From Conchocele bisecta (Eukaryota; Mollusca; Bivalvia; Lucinida; Thyasiridae), in assembly GCA_029237695.1 (NCBI GenBank), contig CM055267.1, positions 4,548,036 through 4,612,035 on the forward strand: a stretch of 64,000 nt of DNA, in the 5' to 3' direction. The position numbers and the translations under genes were made by a program. Shown piece by piece: positions 39,201 to 44,500 of this stretch (within the stretch, counting starts at the first letter, position 1; every line of letters begins with the position of its first letter). The notes below the pieces were generated by a model. That model saw only the letters and a program-made list of their open reading frames with translations. It did no database searches and was not told the origin of the DNA.

Positions 39201-40728
39201 GTACCAGATCTGGTTTTCCTAATAACCCGTGACAAAACTGAGTATGGGTGACGTGGGACAATTCCATACCCGTACCAGGTCTGGTTTTCCTAATAACCGG
39301 GACAAAACTGAGTATGTGTGACGTGGGACAATTCCAGATAATCGCCGTGGAGCGGGACACGGTGGAGCGGCTGTCGGCGACGGGGGTTATCGACATCGCG
39401 GTCGTGAACGTGGCCACTACCCCGCCCTCTACATCCACTCTCAGGACAACGGCCAGACCCGAATACAAGGACCCATTTATCCGTAAGTCAGACCCGAATA
39501 CAAGGACCCATTTATTCGTAAGTCAGACCCGAATACAATGACCCATTTATTCGTAAGTCAGACCAGAATACAAGGACCCATGTATCCGTAAGTCAGACCC
39601 GATTTATACAAGGACCCATGTATCCGTAAGTCAAACGGCCACCCACATGAACATAGACGTATATGTGTCAACACAGCGGTACGTCGACATCATCTTGTTA
39701 AAGAGTAGATACGAAATAAATGTATACACTTGTTTGTAGATCGCGTTAGTATACGTATGGTCCTCAAGTTACACATACGCTTGCCGGCTAAGTCTACACC
39801 CGTGTGGAACAATACTACATCAATATATAAACATATGCCAATAAACATGGTATTTTGCTGGATTCGTCGATATCAAATATGCTACTGTAGCTGCCATACA
39901 AGTGACTCAGTCCCTTTCTATCACTGACCCCTTGATTGATTGTGGAACGACTTTCAGCGAGTGTGCTAGCGGTGGTGTTTGCCGCGCTGCTGCTGACGTG
40001 GGCCGGTGCTGTCACCTGCTGGTACTGCGTGAAGGGGTCTGGGTGAGTAAGCCGTCCATCGGTAAAATCGCGCAGACCAGCTGGTTTCCATGTATCATAA
40101 TCCCCCCCCCCCCTCCCCCGGACAGATTCAGAAATGTATCCACGTAATGTTTGATATACTCATCCCCAATCAGGAAGTCAGTAGCTGTAGTGTTACTGAT
40201 TAGACATGACCTGCTGCTCCCAAGACACATTTCCCATAACACCATTACACATGCCATAAGTCTACTGCCATATTCCACAGAGTAATATCAATTTCCATAT
40301 CTGTGTTGATGCTAATCATTTGATAGCAAGTTGTAAACTGCATTTACTTTTATCCTCTGTACAAACAAGTGCAACAAAATCGCACTTGCATCGGATATTG
40401 TTTATGGTACTTTTGTTAACCGTTTAGCATGGGTCTCTGGACTTCGACTTTTATTGTTTGCCACGTAATAGCAGACGTTCAGATCTACTCCATGTATGTC
40501 AATTATAACGTATGTGATCAACAGTGGATAAACCATGATGAGTCGATGCTATACATGGTACTCACGGATTGTTCATATACCATTTATTTCAGCCACAACA
40601 ATAACCAAGTGGGTCATCAGGACTTCCCGGCGGTGCCAAATGGCTACGAGAATCACAAGAATTTCCTGGCCAATGGGAACTCCATGTCGCCAGCCCATAT
40701 ACCGCCCGTGGCAGCTTCGAATGCCTGA
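18181..40728 (+). CDS. cadherin-23-like short cadherin receptor, 15 exons (whole gene span)
   Basis: Single-pass membrane adhesion protein assembled from 15 exons with GT/AG borders and fully matching phases; 566 residues. Residues 1-18 are a signal peptide. Repeats: EC1 about 20-133 (PENTPVG, LDRDF, DVNDEAPTF), EC2 134-241 (DPDTGRGG, DVQDTPPQF), EC3 242-358 (LDGDRG, DENTG, DENDNAPAF) and a degenerate EC4 359-475 (QDRDQGNNG). A hydrophobic segment at 495-517 is followed by a tail of about 49 residues with no catenin-binding motif visible. These acidic motifs bind calcium between repeats in cadherins. The repeat order and the DVQD linker recall the N-terminus of CDH23 and insect Cad87A, but those proteins are far longer. 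Function inferred: cell-surface calcium-dependent adhesion. Several introns carry arrays that begin or end at splice sites. The product name beyond 'cadherin' is uncertain. Confidence 0.88.
18700..19345. mobile_element. pearl/HINE-like tandem element
   Basis: Four units of about 140-175 bp (AATCTACACACCATAAGGAA, then a CCAAGTTTGA and AAGTCGAAAA...GGGAGATAATCC pattern) ending in ACGGACAGACGGACGGACAC. Tandem core plus ACGG-type microsatellite is the structure of bivalve pearl elements, considered non-autonomous Helentrons. Relatives lie at 54050-54410 and 54905-55120. In cadherin intron 1. Confidence 0.7.
19749..20034. mobile_element. MITE with CAGGGGCGGATCC termini
   Basis: Terminal inverted repeats CAGGGGCGGATCC ... 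GATCCGCCCCTG bound about 285 bp. Internally there is a palindrome around CGTAGCTAGCTACG. A second copy lies inverted at 47679-47966. The ends resemble hAT-type MITEs, but the flanking duplications I see (TAGC here, CCATA there) are shorter than the usual 8 bp, so the superfamily is uncertain. Confidence 0.75.
20137..20562 (+). mobile_element. TTAA-flanked MITE, right end missing
   Basis: Begins TTAAAGGTACATGCCCACTC AGTAGG and follows the family consensus to about 20562, where the right inverted repeat is absent. Other copies: 29560-30070, 36598-36926, 42783-43186, 44500-44965, 52660-53215, 58575-58829, 61720-62210. Confidence 0.8.
21165..21270. mobile_element. MITE fragment near exon 2
   Basis: GAATGGCGAACAGTGCAGAT, TGCGGATGCACAGGCTGATC and AACCCATAAGCCCCATTTCT match the element at 4795-4985 in the other orientation. 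It ends about 30 nt before the exon 2 acceptor, so it must supply much of the branch-point region. Confidence 0.55.
21303..21380 (+). CDS. cadherin exon 2: start of EC1
   Basis: Acceptor ATACAG before 21303. It encodes ALCASPPSVINNG ... IIVPENTPV, the first strand of a cadherin repeat. The donor at 21381 (GTCGGT) is weak but is the only one that gives the phase needed by exon 3, restoring PENTPVGSVLRA. The donor lies in the first unit of a 21-bp tandem array. Confidence 0.82.
   Translation, partial: ARCVPAHLVLSTTAPVPSLYRRTRQ
21372..21515 (+). repeat. 21-bp array starting at exon 2 donor
   Basis: Unit CCAGTAGGTCGGTATTGTCCG, six to seven copies alternating with a CCAGTACGTCG variant. The first unit straddles the exon 2 / intron 2 border (GTAG|GTCGG). 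The array continues after a 500-bp gap at 22024-22325. Confidence 0.93.
22024..22325 (+). repeat. 21-bp array, second block
   Basis: About 14 further copies of the GTAGGTCGGTATTGTCCGCCA unit in the same orientation in cadherin intron 2. The intervening 500 bp (21520-22020) are unrelated, so the array was either split by an insertion or grew twice. Confidence 0.92.
22508..22685. mobile_element. foldback element
   Basis: Arms of about 52 bp (GTGGAATACTCGGACATAGT, then ATGACTCATTCGAAACGCAT, matched by their complement at 22634-22685) around a 75-bp centre. Non-coding, in cadherin intron 2. Confidence 0.8.
22726..22985 (+). repeat. minisatellite ending at exon 3 acceptor
   Basis: Degenerate units of about 30-40 bp, consensus ACATACACGTTGCCATGGTT then ATGCTACTGT. 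The last unit is ACATGTTACCATGGTTACAG, whose CAG is the 3' splice site of exon 3. Confidence 0.8.
22986..23158 (+). CDS. cadherin exon 3: EC1 core
   Basis: Encodes SVLRALDTEDADGDNITVRF at the start and AQLDRDF at the end, with cadherin calcium-site residues (DTEDADGDN, LDRD). GC content is much higher than the flanks. Acceptor GGTTACAG ends a minisatellite; donor GTAAGT at 23159 is strong. Phase 1 in, phase 0 out. Confidence 0.93.
23601..23756 (+). repeat. 22-bp AT-rich minisatellite
   Basis: Seven copies of ACATATATATACATTGTCAG GT in cadherin intron 3, about 100 bp before exon 4. The exon 4 acceptor stretch (ACATTGTCTGTTACAG) resembles the unit, a weaker case than the other arrays. Confidence 0.9.
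23858..23908 (+). CDS. cadherin exon 4: small EC1 exon
   Basis: 51-nt exon encoding NPGVRNLQFVLDDGSLQ, the strand before the EC1/EC2 linker. Acceptor CTGTTACAG, donor GTATTT. Phase 0 on both sides fits exons 3 and 5. Its last bases (GGCAGTTTGCAG) and donor are reiterated downstream in a 56-bp array. Confidence 0.85.
23893..25256 (+). repeat. 56-bp array starting at exon 4 donor
   Basis: About 24 units of 56 bp, GGTAATTGTACTAGCATAAT, then GTATAATGTTGGCTCACGGC and AGACTGCCAGTTTGCA. The first junction is the real exon 4 end (GGCAGTTTGCAG|GTATTT), and every later unit carries a copy of CAGTTTGCAG|GTAA. Some units have an 11-bp internal duplication (CTGCACGGCAG). Confidence 0.96.
25497..25712. 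mobile_element. foldback element, copy 1
   Basis: Arms of about 55 bp (TTTGATCATGTCCAGCCGTG, then TGCAAACGTTTGCTGTGGCC) around a GGCCTTGGGTTCAAACAG loop, followed by TTATTGTTACATTTCCAACA. A second copy lies at 29077-29273. Confidence 0.85.
25713..26387. other. no gene recognised (cadherin intron 4)
   Basis: Nothing identifiable. It includes short AT-rich frames only. Confidence 0.4.
26388..26496 (+). promoter_or_regulatory. TATA/CCAAT promoter-like module
   Basis: Two inverted CCAAT boxes (GATTGGTT near 26395, GATTGGGG near 26429) precede a strong TATA box (TATATAAAGG, 26464-26473). The repeated arm that starts at 26495 begins about 29 nt after the TATAAA, where transcription would be expected to start. 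This is a sequence-only prediction; the downstream product is unknown. Confidence 0.5.
26495..26758 (+). repeat. 260-bp inverted repeat, left arm
   Basis: From AACAAAACGTGG to TGTCTTTCGGCAAA, nearly identical to the complement of 28190-28453. The arm holds a 19-codon ORF starting AAAAAATGGCC. The arms bracket exon 2 of the candidate minus-strand gene. Confidence 0.9.
26778..27272 (-). CDS. unknown nested gene, exon 2
   Basis: 164 codons plus stop, starting LTWGNNIKKYRCGS directly after a pyrimidine-rich acceptor. Codon use looks ordinary, the frame is open throughout, and acidic and basic clusters alternate. The frame ends 20 bp before the left inverted-repeat arm. Confidence 0.5.
   Translation of the reverse strand: MTWGNNIKKYRCGSIDQKDHSSRSTLNARRKESLQIQHSTPNTINYSQLITCKTPISLSRERPLTPTSSHKKSRKRLSLTTANKSNVTDENQEFDEFEDIEFIDDPTTPEGFKEFVDMATDSDVMNNLSAVGLQPPRIKQGLYLICQNRPAIIVCYLRVDHWML
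26778..28744 (-). CDS. candidate two-exon gene of unknown function (span)
   Basis: Exon 1 (28744-28613) and exon 2 (27272-26778) are joined by a canonical GTAAGC donor and a TTTCTGTTGCAG acceptor, both in phase 0, giving 208 residues. No family is recognised. The middle is Ser/Thr/basic (SHKKSRKR could be a nuclear localisation signal). It is followed by an acidic stretch (NQEFDEFEDIEFIDD) and a helical-looking segment (FKEFVDMATDSDVMNN). It lies antisense in cadherin intron 4 and is entangled with a 260-bp inverted repeat, so it may be a transposon-borne accessory gene or a truncated host gene copy. Confidence 0.45.
27508..27686. mobile_element. 179-bp foldback element
   Basis: Arms of about 75 bp (AGAGAGGTTGCGATTTAATA, then GTGTACG and GCATACACTAATTATGTCCC) closing on a short loop around CAATCACTGATATCATTAAT. 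It lies in the intron of the candidate minus-strand gene. Confidence 0.85.
28190..28453 (-). repeat. 260-bp inverted repeat, right arm
   Basis: Inverted partner of 26495-26758, separated by 1.43 kb. The right arm lacks the TATA/CCAAT block that flanks the left arm: homology stops exactly at AACAAAACGTGG. Confidence 0.9.
28613..28744 (-). CDS. unknown nested gene, exon 1
   Basis: 44 codons starting MAQMNLTNTTLVRPNAWS, in a good start context (AGGATGG), and ending EAVFE before donor GTAAGC. No signal peptide. Confidence 0.45.
28880..29075 (+). repeat. direct repeat around foldback, copy 1
   Basis: CAGTACTTTCATAAATCGTC, ATATTCCGGGGCCGCG ... CGCGGCCCCGGAATGAG and GCCTAAAGCCATATGCAAAC recur at 29275-29505 in the same orientation. 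Each copy has its own palindrome ATTCCGGGGC/GCCCCGGAAT. Between the copies sits the foldback element at 29077-29273. Confidence 0.8.
29077..29273. mobile_element. foldback element, copy 2
   Basis: Second copy of 25497-25712 (TTTGATCATGTCCAGCCGTG arms, TTATTGTTACATTTCCAACA tail), with a different loop around CCGCAGGCCGCGG. Confidence 0.85.
29275..29505 (+). repeat. direct repeat around foldback, copy 2
   Basis: Same as 28880-29075, with an extra internal duplication of TAGTGACGTCATGAAGGCAC. Confidence 0.8.
29560..30070 (+). mobile_element. TTAA-flanked MITE, full length
   Basis: TTAA then AGGTACATACCCACGCAGTA at the left and TACTAAGTGATCATGTACCT then TTAA at the right; 511 bp. TTAA duplication plus an inverted repeat fits piggyBac-type (or Kolobok-type) MITEs. 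No transposase in the window. Confidence 0.88.
30167..30230. repeat. palindromic core of a MITE
   Basis: AGTGCAGATCCTGATGAGAC GGCTCG / CGAGCC GGCTCATCTGGATCTACACT is a near-perfect inverted repeat of about 60 bp in cadherin intron 4, related to the elements at 4795-4985 and 21165-21270. Confidence 0.65.
30451..30540 (+). CDS. cadherin exon 5: EC1/EC2 linker
   Basis: Encodes LTVQIDLIITDVNDEAPTF, a textbook cadherin strand plus the DxNDxxPxF linker, then ENVPYRLDLRE. Acceptor TTCCATTGCAG, donor GTGAGC. Phase 0/0. The preceding intron is 6.5 kb. Confidence 0.95.
30958..31047 (+). CDS. cadherin exon 6: EC2
   Basis: Encodes DQQSSSIIYESISASDPDTG and RGGQVSYQIQ; SASDPDTGRGG is the EC2 calcium-binding stretch. 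Acceptor CTCTCTATTACAG, donor GTGGGT. Phase 0/0. Confidence 0.92.
31723..31810. mobile_element. pogo/Tigger-like hairpin element
   Basis: CAGTGGAACCTCTCTAAACC GGACACC is matched by GGTGTCC GGATTAGAGAGGTTCCACTG; 88 bp with a small internal duplication of CACCCTGGGGACTTC. It lies between 36 and 123 nt upstream of cadherin exon 7. Confidence 0.85.
31846..31971 (+). CDS. cadherin exon 7: EC2
   Basis: Encodes STADAEMFRATFSIESSSGV then LALTQTLNFEQ and the F-H-F-A-V-T-A-T strand, all standard cadherin text (FSIxxxSGVLxL, LxFE). Donor GTAAGT. The acceptor is either TTTCCAG before 31846 or TTACCAG before 31825; both keep phase 0, adding seven residues in the second case. A pogo-like hairpin ends 35 nt upstream. 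Confidence 0.88.
32235..32400 (+). repeat. duplicated block before exon 8
   Basis: CAGAAAACTGGTCCATGGAC begins two copies 103 bp apart (32235 and 32338), each followed by a TTTGTCCATGG-type inverted partner. The second copy ends about 20 nt before the exon 8 acceptor. Confidence 0.75.
32422..32541 (+). CDS. cadherin exon 8: EC2/EC3 linker
   Basis: Encodes DGLGMNTTVELIIRVLDVQD, then TPPQFQGLPYVIVLPENTPL. The DVQD linker form is shared with CDH23 EC2/EC3. Acceptor GTGCTGCAG, donor GTCAGT. Phase 0/0. Confidence 0.95.
32542..33486. other. cadherin intron 8, nothing recognised
   Basis: Short low-scoring frames only. Confidence 0.4.
33487..33568 (+). CDS. cadherin exon 9: EC3
   Basis: Encodes NEHVFTIRALDGDRGVPNEL then TFSFTGA, with the DGDRG calcium motif. 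Acceptor is a long T run plus CAG; donor GTAAAC. Phase 0 in, 1 out. Confidence 0.92.
33888..33962 (-). mobile_element. tRNA-like SINE head
   Basis: Minus strand: GGTCTGGTGCCAAAGAAATT, then GTGGGTTCGAATCCCAATG with a consensus B box. The acceptor stem does not close, so a SINE head or tRNA relic is likely. A C run lies close by at 33679-33692. Confidence 0.5.
34335..34605. mobile_element. foldback element with nested hairpin
   Basis: Outer arms with AAAGTATACTTT(G)CTAG at 34336-34375 and 34566-34600; an inner hairpin TTATTACATTATCACAGCCA / TGACTGTGATAATGTAATAA at 34415-34462. Non-coding. Confidence 0.75.
34929..35002. repeat. perfect 74-bp palindrome
   Basis: Two 36-bp arms (GTGTAAGTGCACACACGAAC, then GAACACGACAGGTTGG) separated by only AA, with no mismatch. 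In cadherin intron 9. Confidence 0.97.
35130..35310 (+). mobile_element. SINE 3' body fragment
   Basis: GTAAATGAGGGCCAAACCAT, GGATGAAAACCGATCGTTAA and ATTACCCTTCGCTGCTCCCA match the 3' part of the SINE at 52745-53088 and 56205-56570. The head is missing. Confidence 0.6.
35311..36440. other. cadherin intron 9, no further feature
   Basis: AT-rich, with a small hairpin at 36174-36202 (TTAGCCGATCTATAAATAGA). Nothing else recognised. Confidence 0.4.
36452..36573 (+). CDS. cadherin exon 10: EC3
   Basis: Encodes SCAYAFAVDENTGEINVAAN, then IDRDNGTVYDHDGVCDVIAV. DENTG and DRD are cadherin calcium-site elements; the two cysteines could form a local disulfide. Acceptor TTTACAG, donor GTGAGT. Phase 1 in, 0 out. 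A TTAA MITE begins 24 nt past the donor. Confidence 0.92.
36598..36926 (+). mobile_element. TTAA-flanked MITE, internally deleted
   Basis: TTAA + AGGTACATACCCACTCAGTA ... TACTGAGTGGGCATGTACCT + TTAA, 329 bp. The 30-bp inverted repeats are almost perfect. It is inserted 24 nt downstream of the exon 10 donor. Confidence 0.92.
37465..37570 (+). mobile_element. SINE 5' fragment
   Basis: TTATTGGTGTTTAACGGTCT, ATCAACAGCTAAGGTCATTT and CCGGGCCAACGGGTTCAATC match the head of the SINE family at 56205-56570. Confidence 0.65.
37656..37859 (+). CDS. cadherin exon 11: EC3/EC4 linker
   Basis: Encodes VAEVPANFPQLGATTATTTV, TVFVRDENDNAPAF (the most canonical DxNDN linker in the protein) and the first part of EC4 ending VAVQDRDQ. 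Acceptor GTCGGTAG, donor GTAGGC. Phase 0/0. Confidence 0.94.
38202..38360 (+). CDS. cadherin exon 12: EC4
   Basis: Joined to exon 11 it rebuilds QDRDQGNNG, the DxDxGxN calcium motif, which confirms the splice. Then MEIMLRDEDGALTFDF and a strand ending TTVTLT. Acceptor TTGCAG, donor GTGAGT. Phase 0/0. EC4 is otherwise degenerate. Confidence 0.9.
38361..39190. other. cadherin intron 12, nothing recognised
   Basis: Contains three tandem TGTCTTGGCA decamers at 38525-38555 and a weak B-box-like GTTCGAATCC at 39079; no gene. Confidence 0.4.
39195..39335 (+). repeat. 71-bp duplication ending at exon 13 acceptor
   Basis: Copy 1 (39195-39265) and copy 2 (39266-39335) share CAGGTCTGGTTTTCCTAATA-like text and TGACGTGGGACAATTCC. 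Copy 2 is followed by AG (the splice acceptor); copy 1 is followed by AT, so only the second can splice. Confidence 0.92.
39338..39482 (+). CDS. cadherin exon 13: end of EC4 and stalk
   Basis: Encodes IIAVERDTVERLSATGVIDI, AVVNVATTPPSTSTLRTT and ARPEYKDPFI, a last beta strand followed by a Thr/Ser/Pro-rich juxtamembrane stalk. The acceptor (TTCCAG) is the second copy of a 71-bp duplication. The donor (GTAAGT at 39483) is the first of five identical tandem donors. Phase 0 in, 1 out. Confidence 0.88.
39456..39633 (+). repeat. 35-bp array starting at exon 13 donor
   Basis: Five units, GACCCGAATACAAGGACCCA then TTTATCCGTAAGTCA. The first unit is the last 27 nt of exon 13 plus its donor. All five keep an intact GTAAGT (39483, 39518, 39553, 39588, 39626). 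Confidence 0.96.
39958..40042 (+). CDS. cadherin exon 14: transmembrane segment
   Basis: In the phase demanded by exon 13 it encodes SVLAVVFAALLLTWAGAVTC, then WYCVKGS: one membrane-spanning helix and a basic stop-transfer residue. Another frame is also open here but gives a hydrophilic peptide. Acceptor GACTTTCAG, donor GTGAGT. Phase 1 in, 2 out. Confidence 0.9.
40593..40728 (+). CDS. cadherin exon 15: cytoplasmic tail and stop
   Basis: Encodes GHNNNQVGHQDFPAVPNGYE, a Lys/Asn-rich middle and NSMSPAHIPPVAASNA, then TGA. There is no catenin-binding region. A tyrosine in NGYENH could be a phosphorylation site, but that is speculation. Acceptor TTTATTTCAG. Phase fits exon 14 exactly. Confidence 0.88.
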
Positions 40729-41489
40729 GCCGGTCGGCCGTGTATCGGGCCTCCGTCGTCAGTGTTCGTCCGTCCTCGTGGTGTCATGGTTCCCGCATGC
40801 CTCCGCAGTTCCTGCAGCTGGAAATACACCATACGTCCACATACTTACTGGAATATTCGCATTGATAGTCCATATATGATATCCTTATTTATAACGATCT
40901 GAATTCCTGATCTATATGCCTTGCAAGATGCGTGGCGGGTGTTTCATTTTTCTACAGCCAATTATACTTACATTAGTGATGTTGTTTCAGCACACTGACA
41001 CCGACACACGTTGGAAATGCATTCATGTCCCAACATTGTGTCTATAACCAACTCATTCACATATGTGGATGAAGATTTGACAACAAGTTGACCTATACAA
41101 ATATAGAGTATCTTACACAAGTGATGATTTAATGCGATGTATAATTATTTTTTACAAATTTCCTAAAACAATAGGCTATGTCGAGTTTCTTGAAGTCAAT
41201 ACAATTGGATAGTTACCTCAAGTTGAAGAGTTCCTGCATGGATAGATGTGGGCTGTCATACATATACCATCTGTCATTGATGGGAAAAGGCAGTTACCAC
41301 GATGTATATAATCACAGTACTGAAAGTACTGAAATATGTTATTTCCACAAAAAACTGATCACTTTCGTAACTAGAGACTGAAAGTTGCATATTTTCTCAA
41401 TCATCATCCAGAGGCAAATGTGCTGTGAAAGTGCAAACCCATTCTATGGAAGCGTCCTGGTGCCAATGCTAAAATTGTTTAATCTCCTA

Positions 41490-41612
41490 ATTAGGAGATA
41501 CTAACTCTTATTTATGATATAGTATGTCCTAATTAGGAGATAATAAGCCATAATTATGAGATAGTAACTCCCAATTAGGAATTAGTATCTCCTAATTAGG
41601 ACTTACTATATG
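41490..41612. repeat. palindromic TCCTAATTAGGA repeats
   Basis: TCCTAATTAGGAGATA and close variants recur at least four times in the likely 3' UTR of the cadherin gene. The motif is self-complementary. Confidence 0.85.
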
Positions 41613-41623
41613 TGTAAATGCTT

Positions 41624-41629
41624 AATAAA
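41624..41629 (+). terminator. candidate poly(A) signal of the cadherin gene
   Basis: AATAAA, followed by GGTGTTCG. It is the only AATAAA I noticed downstream of the stop at 40728 and would give a 3' UTR of about 0.9 kb. Confidence 0.4.
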
Positions 41630-41639
41630 GGTGTTCGAA

Positions 41640-42090
41640 TATCGTCAGTCTCCAGAAACCAACCAAACCACTGCGTGCACGTGATTGAACTATTTTCAAA
41701 GATGGCGGCTAATAGTCATTGAGAATGCGGAAGTGAACGTGTATGATTTTAAAAAGCGAATTTAGGTTAGTGAGACGCGTTTTTAGTGCAGTTTACACTC
41801 GAAATCTTTGAGATTTATGTTAATGTATTAGCAACTGTAAAATCTATGCCGAAAACCCACCCCAAGCAGCGGTTTCGACACGCTGTAATGCGTTGTATAG
41901 GCGAGTTCCAATTGTCTACATTGTGTGGCTTTTCGTTACAATGGTGGCGAATGGGAGTTTTGTACCTTTCTAAGTATTATTATATTTACACCCGGGCACT
42001 TTTTAATTGTTTTGTACATTGTTTAGAAAGGTGTTTTATGTTTATACAAACAATAATTGACCATCCAAGACACGCTAGAATCGCCTGTGT
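41640..42090. other. possible gene 5' end, unsupported
   Basis: AAAGATGGCGGCTAATAG near 41698 is a YY1-like motif often found at promoters, and the following 350 bp has a fairly long open frame (from 41786). No family match and no splice partner was found; the frame runs into the dispersed element at 42091. Confidence 0.2.
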
Positions 42091-42777
42091 GTCTACATGC
42101 ATTATTTACAGTATACACCATCTTAGTATCCATGGTATCTACACAAATACTACAAATGGTTTCCTCAAATGGCCCAATACACACATTCTGTTTATAAACA
42201 TAGACAGCAGTCAGAACACAGGCCACAGCGCGTGTATTATTGATTTAACTGGGGCAGATTACCTTGCGATACACAATAAATGACGTCAATACTCGCGGGA
42301 GATCTACATGTACATGAATTATGTGTACAATTATAACGCAAATGAGTTTAAATACGAATGGGTTTGTCAACGTTTGACTGTTTGGAGATAGTTGAAGCAA
42401 AATGGCAGAATGAGCAATGAATCATCGGCAGAATGAGAAATGAATCATCGACATTGAATGTGTAGATCGGCGACCGTGACCCATTTCTCCAGTGCAGTTT
42501 CTGACCAATGGTAGCCGTTCTTACATGCGTGTGCAGAATTGAATTTTGTGACACAGAATTGAATTTTGTTACACAGAATTGACAGAATTGAATTTTGTGA
42601 CACAGAATTGAATTTTGTTACACAGAATTGAATTGTGTCACACAGAATTGAATTTTGTTACACAGAATTGAATTTTGTGGCACAAAAGTGAATTTTGTGA
42701 CACAGAATTGAGTTTTGTGGCACAAAAATGAATTGTGTTGACAAAATTGAGCCATGTCCCACTTGGCGCCCCGTACT
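42091..42777 (-). mobile_element. unclassified dispersed element, copy 2
   Basis: Inverted copy of 12536-13302, including a 20-bp CAGAATTGAATTTTGTGACA array at 42535-42755 and the GGCGCCCCGTA end. Confidence 0.75.
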
Positions 42778-42782
42778 ATACA

Positions 42783-43186
42783 GGTATAATCATTTAGTAA
42801 TATTTATTTTACTGATAGTGGCGCGCGTTGGTATCAGGCTATGTTCATATGCAAATGAGGCATGGCATTTTTTAATTATTTATACTAATTAAATGCGTTA
42901 CATGAACAAATCATATTTTCGACAGATTATTAAGTATGATCATTGAACATCAAAAAATAAATACAGAGAATAAATAGTAATGTCCGTTAACATTTTAAGA
43001 ACCACGGTTATCGCCCCTGATATTAGTGTGGAAAGTTACGTCTGATATAAAATGTATAATATTGCCAATCAATACGTGGGGTCAGTAATGGTGAATGAAT
43101 GTGCATTTTGCCAGAAAATGTCTCATTTGATGTCTCTGATGATATAAAGAACAGTTTGTGCCTACTGAGTGGGCATGTACCTTTAA
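42783..43186 (-). mobile_element. TTAA-flanked MITE, one end truncated
   Basis: Keeps the TACTGAGTGGGCATGTACCT + TTAA end at the right; the left end is cut off directly beside the dispersed element that stops at 42777. Confidence 0.8.
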
Positions 43187-43189
43187 AGA

Positions 43190-44500
43190 TAATAGCTGCT
43201 GTATTCATACGCACGAAATGTCTTGATTCGTATTTACCAGAATTTAACTGATAAACTGAGCCCAAAACTGTGAAAACTATAGAGAATAGTAAAGTAGAGA
43301 TTTAGATAAAAAGCAAGACAGACCAAAACGCCATAGGATAAGTTGGCACAGGGCACTATTGTCTTGGTCGTACTCGCCATGTAGGCATAGCACGACACTA
43401 TGGCTGCCCCCATAGAAATTTGCGTCACATAATACAATCTCAGTGGGAGATAACATATAATAACAAGAAAATTCAGATCGTTCAAACAAATACACCATCT
43501 TGTGTTTGGAAATTTCTATATATTATAAATGAAAATTCCACACCACTTGATTATGGAAGGTAATATCCGCCATAATTATATTAGGCCTGATGCTTGCTTG
43601 CTGATGACATTCTAAGTTCTATCCGTCTTATTACAATTATATGTGGCTTGATGCTTGCTGACTGCTGCCATTACAACTTACTTTCATGTTATTTTATTCG
43701 TCATTCGTTGTTATGACATTTGAAATATTCTTGGTTGTAGTCTAAATTGCATGTGCATTTGGCTTGATGCTTTATTCATTCGCACTGTTTCCATGCGTTT
43801 GTGTTGATTACATTATAATCGGCTTGATGATTCATTCTTAGTGACATCCGGAGTTCCATTATTGAGTATTGCATCGCTGTTTTGCCATGCGTTTTGTTAC
43901 CTCGCTAAGCCACGCCCCTTGACAACAACAATTGCAACAGTAATTTGGGAACAACCATTATGACGCCAGGTGCGCTGCTAAAACTTAAAATAGTTCTCCT
44001 AAAATTATTTAATATGCTGGTACCCGTCCTCCAATGCGTTGCTCTCTAAATTGGTTCCATGTCCCTAACGGTGTTGATGTAGATTGATGCCGCCTTTTCT
44101 GTTGCGCAATTTTTAGGTTAAAAGACACCAAATAGTTTTACTGTATAATTTAACCGAATCCCAGCCAGTCTTTCCTACTTTCACTATTCGTATGGATGTT
44201 GTGGGACCAACCTCGTCATGTCCCAACCTCGTCACTATTGTTTACATTCTTTGGCCACGGAAACTCTGTTTACATCCCGTGACCAACAGGCTCAGTGTTT
44301 TCTTTTAAATGCTTCAAATATGCTGAAAACTGGTGTTAAAAACACCACAACATGTTCCTAAATTGTGAAACAGGGTAGTAATGGATCAAGATTTGCAAGC
44401 AAACTGTGTCTATGACCTTAAAACACCCGGACTATGTTGTATGCCGGACTACTTTTGCATACTCAATTTTTCTAACCTTAAACCTAGAGGGCTACATGCC
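43190..44500. other. no gene; diffuse GGCTTGATGCTTGC repeats
   Basis: GGCTTGATGCTT-like words recur at 43580-43850 with spacing of roughly 70-80 bp, and again near 45640-45720. Nothing else recognised. Confidence 0.4.

Noticed and set aside
39902..40147. Open frame ECASGGVCRAAADVG over exon 14
   Set aside because: Wrong phase for the neighbouring exons; the correct phase gives a transmembrane helix and joins both sides exactly.
41786..42283. 165-codon frame as a gene
   Set aside because: Its second half is the dispersed element also found at 13108-13302 and no splice partner or family match is seen.
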